Assembly: GCA_900088475.1 (NCBI GenBank)
Contig: FLMG01003594.1
Coordinates: 1-14,332 of the forward strand
DNA length: 14,332 nucleotides
Origin: Hyphochytrium catenoides
Taxonomy: Eukaryota; Sar; Hyphochytriomycetes; Hyphochytriales; Hyphochytriaceae
Reading direction: 5' to 3'
Below, piece after piece: positions 1 to 8,219 of the stretch. Made by a program: the position numbers and the translations under genes. How positions within the stretch are numbered: position 1 is the stretch's first letter; every line of letters starts with the position of its first letter. The notes under the pieces are model-generated. The model did no database searches and was not told where the DNA came from. It saw nothing but the letters and a program-made list of their open reading frames with translations.

Positions 1-177
1 TTTATGCCTCTCTGGCAGCAGCATCTGTCTTTGCCTTTGACTTTTTCTCTCTTTCTGTGGCCTGTTCTCCTTGCTGTTTCTGCTCTTCTACAGCTTCTCT
101 TTCGAATTCTACGGCCGTTTTCTCTCTGTTCAAACCTGAAGACCTTCTTTTGCACATCTCTCACTCTTCTTCTGCAG
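1..177 (+). other. Probable 3' part of an upstream intron of the SUN-family gene
   Basis: The stretch is pyrimidine-rich and ends in a strong polypyrimidine tract and TCTGCAG at 171-177, directly before codons that match the end of a cysteine module (RCC at 184). An open frame with ATG at 4 runs through it and translates as a hydrophobic Leu/Phe/Ser string that could pass for a signal peptide. It carries none of the module's first half (no W-x-C, no YCD), so I read it as intron. The alternative is a short signal-peptide exon. Confidence 0.55.
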
Positions 178-2247
178 ATTCGCTGCTGTGTGGTCTCAAA
201 AAGTGGAGAGTGTGTCGAAGATCTTCCATTCGAGTCCTGTGCTAGAGCTGCGGCAAAGAGGGGAGACACAGCATCTCCCACCGCTTGCGCTGGCTCTGCA
301 GAAGAAGGAGATTCTGCCGCTTTCTGGTTCTGTTCGAACCCCAAGTATCCGTCAGCAGGCTTTGCACGCATCTATTGTGACTCTCAACTGTTCCCTCGGA
401 CCTGCGGCGCGACAGAGAGTAGTGACAATGGGGAAAGCCGATGTTGTCATGCCAGCGCAGGATTGACTTGTTCTGTGGTGAGAGACAATTCCTTGGCGAG
501 TCCGCTTCAGCTCTATCTCTCTCACTCTTTCTTTTTGACCCTCTAGCACTCGCAGCCTATTCTTATGCACGCTTATTGAGCTCTTATTCCTCCGTCTGTT
601 TTAATTCTTTCGCTGCTATCTCTGACTTGAGAATGCTGCAGCTCCAGGAGCTGGACCCTTTCTACTGTGCCCGACACAATCAAAAGCGACCCGAGCTGGA
701 GTGTCAATCGTCCACCCCTTCCACGACCCGTAAGTGGCCATGATGCGAGTTCGTATCTTAGAGTATAATCTTCCTACATTTTAACTAACAATAATCTTTC
801 ATTTCCTCCCTTCGTACTCGCAGCGGTGCAGCAGGTCCAGCCACAAGCGCAGACTTCTTCGGAGAGTTCTAATGCGTCAACTGCGTCGTCTTCTTCCCCG
901 GATTCTTCGACATCTATCACCGGGTCCGCTGGTGTCACTGTCTCTCCCTCACCAACTTCAGCTCCTCCGCCGTACCAATGGTATTGTCAGGACCCTCAGA
1001 AACCCATAGACTACCAGCGCCGCTATTGTGATGTCTCCGCTTATCCTTGCAGTGGGTTTGCACCTAGACTCTACCGCTGCTGTCCTATCGCCGCAGGAGA
1101 TACTTGCGACGCCGCAGTGGATTCCTCAAAATGCGGCACCCAGCCGATCCCTCCACCTTGCACGGTTGACAGTGACGGTGGACAGCAGTGCGTTCTACCT
1201 CCGCCAGATGATGACAATCATCTCATGTACTTGCCAGTCTGGACAGGCGATGGCTTGGGCTCTCGAGGGCTTAAGAATCGTGGATGGGCAGTCAATCCTC
1301 ACTATATTGGTTGTCCTTCAGGCACCCGCTGTGTCTATGCCTGCAAAGCACCTTTCGTTCCTTCAGCGCAAAACTATGATAACAGCGAGTGCATTCCTGG
1401 CCAGCCGAACTGTCAGACAGTTTACGAGCAGGAGAAAAGCAAGCACGGTGTTCTGTGCAACAACGGAGTGCCGACTTTCAACCCGTCGAAGGTGCAGCAA
1501 TGGTGTGTGATGGGTCTCCTGACCTTCAAAGCTAGGAACCTTGTTAATAAGCCCATCTCTGCCTGTCAGACAGTCTACCCAGGCAGCGAGATCCCTCAGA
1601 TTCCTGTGACAACAGCAGCCGCAGGACAGGAAGGAGACATACAATTCTTACCCTCTAACCCGTCAAACTACTGGCTTGGGACGCACAATCACTTCTATAT
1701 GGGCATGGCTGGGATGTCAGAAGCCCTAGCCTGTCAGTGGAACGATAACCCGAACTCGCTTAACTCTGGAGGGGTAGATTTCTCTCCCTATGTCATTGGC
1801 GGAGGCTTCATCCCTAGCTCCAGCACTGGCGGACAACACCAGCTGGAGCTGGGAGACAACTACGACCCCGTGAAAGCTGGCTTCCCTGCTTATGGAATCA
1901 TGGGCCAAAACTGCAGAGGCAGCACGTGTGACCCTCCCCAGTGTGTGCTGACCTATCGCAAGGTCGGCGAAGAGGTGCACCAAGTGTGGTCACGCTATAA
2001 CACGAACTATGGCGGCAGCGGGCCTGTGAAACCGGGTTGCGTGATGCCCGCAGTGAACGGTCTGGACCAATTCACTCTTGTCACCTACTTTCCTATAGAT
2101 TCCACTGGCACCTGCAGCGGGTCGCCTTCTTGCTCTTCAGTACCTCCTCTTGCTGCGGATCTCGTCCTTATAAGACCTCAAGAAACTGCCCGGTTCGGAA
2201 CAGGGCTTAAGCCTGCTATTTATGCTAGTGCGCAGCGATATAGCTAA
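178..2247 (+). CDS. SUN-family (GH132-like) secreted cell-wall protein with tandem Cys-rich modules, 5' incomplete
   Basis: Three exons (178-477, 642-729, 824-2247) join in frame to give 603 visible residues ending at TAA 2245-2247. The C-terminal part is a SUN domain: the family signature C-x5-C-x3-C-x(n)-C begins at 1311 (GCPSGTRC, then VYAC), followed by a later block with ACQWNDN (from about 1729) and FSPYVIGGGF. SUN proteins (yeast Sim1, Uth1, Nca3) are secreted and act in beta-glucan remodelling, septation and wall integrity. Upstream lie repeated seven-cysteine modules: the tail of one from 184, a full one from 322 to 668 across an intron, and a full one at 973-1134. A Ser/Thr-rich linker, probably O-glycosylated, sits at about 700-970. 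No signal peptide or start codon is visible; the first exon opens after a splice acceptor at 177, so the gene continues beyond the left edge. The family call is firm; the role of the modules is unknown. Confidence 0.85.
478..641 (+). other. Intron in the SUN-family gene (phase 0)
   Basis: The donor is GTGAGA at 478 and the acceptor GCAG ends at 641. The interior is CT-rich and contains in-frame stops. Splicing joins LTCSV to LQELDPFYC and so restores the RCC-x6-C-x(n)-C spacing seen in the neighbouring cysteine modules, which is independent support for the junction. An alternative acceptor ending at 647 would also keep frame and drop two residues. Confidence 0.75.
730..823 (+). other. Intron in the SUN-family gene (phase 1)
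   Basis: The donor GTAAGT at 730 is canonical. A TAACTAAC branch-site match lies at 782-789 and the acceptor TCGCAG ends at 823. The single base C729 joins CG at 824-825 to make a proline codon, and the frame continues into the Ser-rich linker and SUN domain. The branch-site quality is typical of fungal introns. Confidence 0.88.
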
Positions 2248-2671
2248 CCTAGGTGTTAATAACTTTATTTCACGGTCTCCTGTTGGTCGCTGTTCTCCTT
2301 GTGTGCTTGCCCCAGCAGTAAGCCGCAGCCAGTATCCCTTATATTGTTATAAATCTTAAGAGTCTTCTGCTCCCAGATCCCTTGGTTTGAAGACGCCTGC
2401 TAAGAAGTGAACCCTTGATAAAGATGATGGCTAAGGCCAATATTCCATCAGTCATTCTCTACGTTCTCCTTCGTCCCTTTGCTTCTGTGTATACTTACCA
2501 TCCGCACTGGATGATAGGACCAGCGCGGTCTATTCTGTCAAAGGTCTCTGTCTTTCAATCTTACTCTTCTCTCTGTTCTGTGCGATCTTTCTCTTGAATC
2601 TAGGAGTGGTCGTTCATAGCAAGTGGACGACACATCAGGAGCACGCGATCTTTGCTTTGGCGAGGACAGGA
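2248..2671. other. Convergent intergenic region, 424 bp
   Basis: It separates the 3' ends of the SUN-family gene (plus) and the reductase gene (minus), so it should hold both 3' UTRs and poly(A) sites. AT-rich stretches are seen at 2253-2270 and 2338-2358. No AATAAA stands out. A 60-codon plus-strand frame at 2415-2597 has no recognisable features and is not called. Confidence 0.6.
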
Positions 2672-5023
2672 TTAGACCTGTCCATTGTTGGGTCCTGAAG
2701 TCCAGATATCCTCCTTATAACGGCGAGAGACAAGCTTTAGATCACGGATGAATACCTCAGCCGCTGCCGCCTCCATTCCCCCGTGCTTACGAGCAATCTC
2801 TACAAAGGTCTTTGTCACTGCGGGCGCCATCTGTCCTGCATCACCACAGACAAGGATATGCGCCGCCTTCTTCTCTATCAGCTCCCAGAGGTAAGCTCCA
2901 TCTTCTTTCAAGAGGTCTTGGACGTACGTCTTAGGCAAAGAAGGCGAACGAGAGAAAGCTACCCGCAGAAGAGAGAGTGTTCCATTAGCTTGATAGGCCT
3001 CCAACTCCTCTTTGTACAGAAAATCATGATCCTCGCGTCGGCAGCCAAAGTATAGAACAGTAGGGGCAAGGTTAGCATCACTAGCGGAAGATGTGGCGCT
3101 ACCAGGAGAAGCACTAAGGTTCTGTAGGCGGTTTCTCTCGCTATCCCTGTATTGAAGAAAGCCCCGCATAGGCGAGATGCCAGTACCAGGGCCGATCATA
3201 ATGAGCGGGGTGCCGCAGTCTGGAGCTCTGAAGGAAGCCCCCGTATCTCTAACGTAACCTCTGACTTCCTGATTGGGTTGGCAGCGCGAGAGGAAGTGCG
3301 AACAAAGACCATGGAACTCCTTTCTCTCGGTCAGGATTCCATTGAGAGTACTAAGAAGGCTTGTGCTACCTACACTCTCGAGGAGCGATGGTGGCGGTGG
3401 TACCGGCATAGGTGCTATGGCAGCATGTGAAAAAGGAGATGTGACCGCTGGGGAATGGACTAGCTCCTCGGATCGGTATACTCCTCTCCCTTGTACGGCG
3501 GAGAGTGGCAATATCTTCGTATGCACCGCTGCCGTGATTGAGCACTGCTGTAGGTTGCTGTCGGGGGCAGAGGAGATGGAGTAGAAGCGCGACTTCATAG
3601 GCGGGAGAAGATCGAGGATGAGGGTCAAGCTAGCTTCAATACTAGGAAAGAGCAGAAGAAGGTGCGCTGCAGATAGACATTGACTGCTGATTTCAGCTTC
3701 AAATCTCTCCGGATTATCATGCAGCAGCTGCAGTGCCTCTTTCTCTGTCTTTTCAAAAGCTCTGCTGATCAGGGCGACTAGTTGTCGCTTGGTCACTGCA
3801 GAGGACAGCTCCACACAGCGTGTGAGAAGGTGATCGACAGTTATCTTCTTACCAAGGAGTGACATGTACGGGGCGAGAGAGGAGTCATTTGCTTCTGTCT
3901 CACTCTGCTCTCCAAGCCGGCTGATGATGCAAGCATCTGTCTTGCTGACTCCAAGCCGCTGGCACAATAGTTGCACCAATGCAGGGTCATTCTCAGGATA
4001 GATGGCGAGATGATCTCCTGGCTGATAGGTGAGAGAAGGGGCGAGAGCAAACTGGATGTGCCGAGTCTGTCTCTCTGAATCTGAAGATTGAATGTTCCGG
4101 TTGCTAAGAATAGTTAGTGCTACACTGGAGCTGGAGTGAGGCAGTGGTTGATGAAAGTTCTTGGCCTTGTCTATCTCGTCCTCAGTCTCTTCCCCTCCTG
4201 ACGGGCATATCTCTATGGCTAGCGTGGGGGAGTACCGTCCCTCTCCATCATTGCCCACGCCTGTCTTTCTCTGGTTCTTATTCTTCTCCTTCTTTATTAT
4301 TTGTACAGCGGCGGCCTTGTCTGTCGCTCCCTCCTTCAAACCATCAGATGCCAACCGTCTCAATCTCTCTACCACCTTCTGGGTCCATGCATCAAAGGCA
4401 CCTTCTATTGCCTTTGTACCTCCATTCACATTTATCTCTCCACGCTCAAGGAGTCGGGAAGCGCCTAAGCCTATCATTCCTTCGTCCACGAGCGTAGGGA
4501 AGCGTTGGTAGGTTGGAAACCAGTCTGTGTCTCCTTGACCTAACACTGCATAGTTGATATCAGAGAATAGAGGAGGCGAACGCTGCCTCTCTTTCTCAAG
4601 AAGAGATGCAAACTTCAAGGCGTTGTCTGGGGGAAAGCCATTATAGGAAGGCGTGATGATGATGACGCAGGAGCTGCTTCCTCGAGGAAGAGTGTTGGAC
4701 GAAGAGGACGAAGAAGTGGTGGGCAGCCGATCATTGCTTTTCTGAACATCTTCTTCCTTCTTGACCTGTTGCTCTTCTTCTTCCACCCTCTGGGCTATCT
4801 CGTCTAGAGTCTTTATGCCCTTGACTCGACAACCACGCGCACCTAGTACCTCGGCCAACCGGCGTGCTAGCTCCTCACTGCTGCCCATATTTGAGCCGAA
4901 AAGAATGAGCACGTCAAGAGGAGAAGGGAAAGGCTCATTGAAGGAAAGCGGAGGCGACGGTCCTATAGCCGTAGGACCGTTTTTGGGAGGAAGAGGAGAG
5001 AGTTTGGACGCTTTGCTGCCCAT
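2672..5023 (-). CDS. Stand-alone diflavin reductase (FMN/FAD/NADPH) of the P450-BM3/CYP505 type
   Basis: Single exon, 783 residues from ATG at 5023. The frame stays open to a TTG at 5029, but a stop (5032-5030) lies just before it; the ATG has A at -3 and G at +4. It should pass electrons NADPH to FAD to FMN to an acceptor such as a P450. Domains in order: an FMN flavodoxin (GSNMG 43-47; PSYNGFPPDNA 125-135; GQGDTDW 162-168), a charged linker (about 228-297), FAD-binding (YQPGDHLAIYP 333-343; RFYSISSAP 479-487) and NADPH-binding (IGPGTGISPMRGF 610-622; YFGCR 658-662; FSRSP 690-694; CGDAGQMAPAV 726-736). W774 near the C-terminus matches the flavin-shielding aromatic of the family. GSNMG and the SYNGxPPDNA block match the BM3/CYP505 reductase half better than microsomal CPR. 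There is no P450 domain and no membrane anchor. Ser/Glu-rich (about 81-118) and Pro/Ser-rich (about 512-569) inserts make it longer than BM3's reductase half. Confidence 0.93.
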   Translation of the reverse strand: MGSKASKLSPLPPKNGPTAIGPSPPLSFNEPFPSPLDVLILFGSNMGSSEELARRLAEVLGARGCRVKGIKTLDEIAQRVEEEEQQVKKEEDVQKSNDRLPTTSSSSSSNTLPRGSSSCVIIITPSYNGFPPDNALKFASLLEKERQRSPPLFSDINYAVLGQGDTDWFPTYQRFPTLVDEGMIGLGASRLLERGEINVNGGTKAIEGAFDAWTQKVVERLRRLASDGLKEGATDKAAAVQIIKKEKNKNQRKTGVGNDGEGRYSPTLAIEICPSGGEETEDEIDKAKNFHQPLPHSSSSVALTILSNRNIQSSDSERQTRHIQFALAPSLTYQPGDHLAIYPENDPALVQLLCQRLGVSKTDACIISRLGEQSETEANDSSLAPYMSLLGKKITVDHLLTRCVELSSAVTKRQLVALISRAFEKTEKEALQLLHDNPERFEAEISSQCLSAAHLLLLFPSIEASLTLILDLLPPMKSRFYSISSAPDSNLQQCSITAAVHTKILPLSAVQGRGVYRSEELVHSPAVTSPFSHAAIAPMPVPPPPSLLESVGSTSLLSTLNGILTERKEFHGLCSHFLSRCQPNQEVRGYVRDTGASFRAPDCGTPLIMIGPGTGISPMRGFLQYRDSERNRLQNLSASPGSATSSASDANLAPTVLYFGCRREDHDFLYKEELEAYQANGTLSLLRVAFSRSPSLPKTYVQDLLKEDGAYLWELIEKKAAHILVCGDAGQMAPAVTKTFVEIARKHGGMEAAAAEVFIRDLKLVSRRYKEDIWTSGPNNGQV
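4957..4980. repeat. Perfect 9-bp inverted repeat in the reductase 5' coding region
   Basis: ACGGTCCTA at 4957-4965 is the exact reverse complement of TAGGACCGT at 4972-4980, with a 6-nt loop. In the mRNA it would form a hairpin about 43-66 nt downstream of the start codon, over codons in the proline-rich leader before the flavodoxin domain. Confidence 0.6.
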
Positions 5024-5361
5024 CCTCAATTACAGAGCTACGTGTTAACTGCAGCACCAGAGTCTCAATGTCTTTCTTTGACTTCCGATGACTGAGACCA
5101 ACGCTGCTTAGTGCTAGCTTCGTAAGACCACTGTCTCAGGTCAGCGGGGAAGATAGAACAACAGATGCAAAGAAGAATGACGACAGGAAGGCTTGGCGAC
5201 AGTGCCTGACCCTGGCCTTGTTCTGTTAATGAAGCCACCGCTGTTGCGCCTTACTGCTGCCAGTCCCGGTTGCAGGTCTGCTCTTAAATAAAGTGGCGCT
5301 TCTAGTCCTCTGTACAGTGGCCTAGTCTTGAGAACCTTAGGGCCCAGGGCAGATTTACTTT
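5024..5361. promoter_or_regulatory. Upstream region of the reductase gene
   Basis: This lies immediately 5' of the minus-strand reductase. An AT-rich patch at 5283-5292 reads TTTATTTAAG on the minus strand, about 265 bp before the ATG, and is only a weak TATA-like match. No P450-coding frame or heme-binding FxxGxRxCxG motif is visible here, which supports the reductase being a separate gene and not the end of a P450 fusion. Confidence 0.3.
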
Positions 5362-6160
5362 ATGAGTAATACGGTTGTCTTAGAGAGAGCTTGTTGGTTG
5401 CGACCCGCCATCAGCGCACAAAGACGGAGTCATGGGCTCTCCGTCCTCTCTTTCTCTCTTTCCTCCCGCATTTTCTCTCTATTTCGCGCCTTTCCTTTCT
5501 CTCTCTCTCTCTTCCGCTCTCCCCTTTCTAAGAGAACATTTCTGCAGCCACTCTCCTCTACGAGGGTGACGGCAGCCTATAATCTAAGTGCTGCCTGGAG
5601 GAGACGAGCCACCCTGCTGCGCGAGACCTGCTGCTTGTTTGGATAAGAGTGGTAAGAAGAGGCCCCACACTCGCCTTAGTCCTGCTGTTGCCCTACGGCA
5701 TCACGTCTGCTTTCCGACTTTCACCAGACTCTCGGCACTTGATTGTTCACCTCCCACTCCGCCGTTCCGTGCTGGATGGAGGACTTCCGCTCTCTCTCTC
5801 TCTCTCTGTCCACCATCAAACACCTTGATCCTCCTGTGGCCGCGCCTATATTATCATCATCATCAAGGCGTCTCGCGTTCTGTGTCTGTATCTTTCTTTC
5901 TATCTCCCTTCTCCCTCCGTTCCTGTCTCCTCGCTTTCTCTGTTACCCTTGAGTTGCGAGACAGAGTTAGCTGTGCATCGCTCCACCCAAGGCCCCAGCC
6001 CTGGAGTAGTGCACTCAGGTTGTGGATAAAGACCATGCTGGCCGCTTCTGATTTGTAACCCCCAAGAAAGCTTCAATGAAAAGAAGCAATTTTGCAGTCC
6101 CTTTGCTACTTCGATAAGAAGAAAGCTTCTGATGGAATAATTTACATTGAAAGATTGAGT
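5362..6160. other. CT-rich gene-free stretch
   Basis: The plus strand is strongly pyrimidine-rich (for example 5435-5530 and 5790-5808, a pure TC run). An ATG at 5362 opens a 94-codon frame with an Arg/Ser/Leu-rich, mitochondrial-presequence-like translation, but most of it is translated CT repeat and no continuing exon can be linked. Because the introns of both spliced genes are CT-rich on their sense strand, this stretch could belong to an unseen plus-strand transcript. I cannot support a gene. Confidence 0.4.
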
Positions 6161-6240
6161 TCTTTGCGTTATGGGGCACCCTCTTCGTATCCCCCTCTTC
6201 ATCCCTCCTCCTCCTGCTCCACCCTTATCTCTCGCTCTCG

Positions 6241-6738
6241 CTCTCACTCTTGTCTCCCTCTCTTTCTCATTCTCATTCTCTCACACTCTTTCCTTTCTCT
6301 TTCTCTTTCTCTCTGTCTCTCTGTCCTTCAATCTCTCTGTCTCTGTGTGTCTCTTCTCTCTCTCTTTCTCATTCTCTTTCTTAACACTCTTTTCTTTTCT
6401 CTGTTCTTTCCTCTCTGTCTCTCCGTCCTTCAGTCTCTCTGTCTCTCTCTCTGTGTCTCTTCTCTCTCTCTTTCTCATTCTCTCACTCACTCTTTCCTTT
6501 CTCTTTTTCTCTCTCTCTGTCTCTCTGTCCTTCAGACTCTCTGTCTCTCTATCTCTCTGTGTGTGTGTCTCTCTCTCTTTCCTCTCTTTCTCATTCTCTC
6601 ACACTCTTTCCTTTCTCTTTTTCTTTCTCTCTGTCTCTCTGTCCTTCAGTCTCTCTGTTTCTCTCTCCCTCTTTCTGTGTCTCTTCTCTCTCTCTTTTTC
6701 ATTCTCTCACACTCTTTCCTTTCTCTTTTCTTTCTCGT

Positions 6739-6774
<36 letters not shown>

Positions 6775-6842
6775 TCTCACTCTTTCGCTTTCATACTTCT
6801 ACCTCTCTCTCTCTCTCTACCTCCTCCCTCTCTTTCTCCCTA
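6241..6842. repeat. Pyrimidine-rich minisatellite, about 100-115 bp period
   Basis: About 600 bp of almost uninterrupted CT sequence is built from an imperfect long unit. The landmark GTCCTTCA recurs at 6323, 6425, 6527 and 6641 (spacing 102, 102 and 114), and ACTCTTTCCTTTCTC recurs alongside it. The array degenerates into a pure TC run at 6741-6770. Long open frames on both strands here (304 and 335 codons on plus, Ser/Leu/Phe only; Arg/Glu on minus) are repeat translations and not genes. Confidence 0.85.
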
Positions 6843-8219
6843 GGAACTCGTCCCCTCTCCGTCATCCCTCCTCTCTCACGTCCTCGAATATTTATGCCAT
6901 GTACCTTAGGGGTGAGCTTCGTTCACTCATCACCCTCTTCAAGCATCAAACCAACAAAGGCAGGAACCGCATCATCTACGTCTCTTTCTGCGGCGATCCT
7001 GGCTAGGCTAGCTCCTCATTCCCTCGCTCCTGTCAATCTAAGGCTTAGTTTCTCCTGCCCTGGGTTCTTCAACCTTGTCGTCGTTTGGCCGAGTGCTAAG
7101 GATATCAGCATGGTGCTGAGACTCAGCAAGCGGACCGGTTCATGGTGCTGGAGAAGACGGATCCCAGTGAAGGTGTGATGCCCTTTTGTCTCTTCTTGGC
7201 GCTGCAAGTCTCCTTGATACACGCATCTCTTCAATGGCTAGCCACACACAAAGATGATGCGCTTTAGCTTTTTCTTAGACATAACACTCCTTCTCCTCAG
7301 CATTTATTTTCCTTGCCGTGCTTCTCATTGTTGAACTGATATATGATCACCCTGAGGAGCGAGAATCTATGCTTTCTTAGGTACTCCGACTACGCTTTAG
7401 ATGAAAGAGGAGTCTTTTGTCTAGGGCAATGCTCATTAGCCCTTATTTGTTTCACTTATGCTTCCTTCCTCTCTCTCTCTCTCTCTCTTTTCCTTCTTTG
7501 CTTCTTGCTCTCGTTCTAGCATTAGTGTCACACTAATATATTGGCCTCTCACGTTATCCTTATGAGCACGACGATAGAAAGAGAGGAAGTTCACCATGCA
7601 GAACAGAATAAGGGGTAACAGTTAGACAATCTTTCAGATAGCCAGCCAGCAGAGGTGAGAGCCCAGCTGCTGGACTACCGGACCTTTCCTTGGCAGCGCC
7701 TTGCAGAGGTGTCTGACTATGGGAGGCTGCCTCTTGACTACGTGCTCTCTTCTTTCATCTGGTCTCAAACAATAGCATACTCATGACGGGTAACTGCTAC
7801 TAATTTGGCGAGAGATATGGAAAGCCGTAAGGCAGCAATTGCGGGAAGGTGCCGTATCCGTGGCCGTAATATGACATGCCAACGGCGCGTGGGGTTCTTT
7901 CTTGGCTTCTTTCTTCACTTCATCACCTCACACAGCCGTCACTCAAGGCATGACATGACGAAGGACTGGAAAGGCCTCAAACTTAATCTTATGTAGCTTA
8001 TAATAACCTGCCTTACTTTTGGTCTATTCGTTGGTGCTCAGATCAGAGTATCGTCCTCCTCTAACGGCGCCTCCACCTCCTCTAATATATACATGTTATG
8101 CTGGAAGTGTAAACTAAACAATCAATCTCATGCCCGGACGGTGTTGACCAGCAGCAGAAGCTCAGAGCCATTGACAGTAAACATAAACTTGAGCGTCGTT
8201 TGGCTCTTACACCTTTGCT
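6843..8219. other. Gene-free intergenic stretch
   Basis: I see no supportable gene. The longest frames are short or begin at non-ATG codons (a TTG-initiated 63-codon frame at 7805). A TC run lies at 7470-7488. The far right should contain the 3' UTR of the minus-strand GPI-protein gene. A short minus-strand frame ending at TGA 6923-6925 looks protein-like but has no credible upstream exon. Confidence 0.45.

Noticed and set aside
4-177. Open frame from ATG 4 with a hydrophobic, signal-peptide-like translation
   Set aside because: It is CT-rich, ends at a strong splice acceptor and lacks the first half of the cysteine module expected before RCC at 184, so intron is the better reading.
5362-5646. 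94-codon frame with an Arg/Ser-rich, mitochondrial-presequence-like start
   Set aside because: Much of it is CT-repeat translation and no donor or downstream exon continues it into a recognisable protein.
6923-7013. Short minus-strand frame with protein-like content (RIAAERDVDDAVPAF) before a stop
   Set aside because: A stop lies just upstream, no usable splice acceptor precedes it and no neighbouring exon is recognisable; about 29 codons is too little evidence.
6092-7178. Overlapping 304- and 335-codon open frames
   Set aside because: They are translations of the pyrimidine minisatellite (Ser/Leu/Phe/Cys only), with no domain, and open in several frames as expected for CT repeats.
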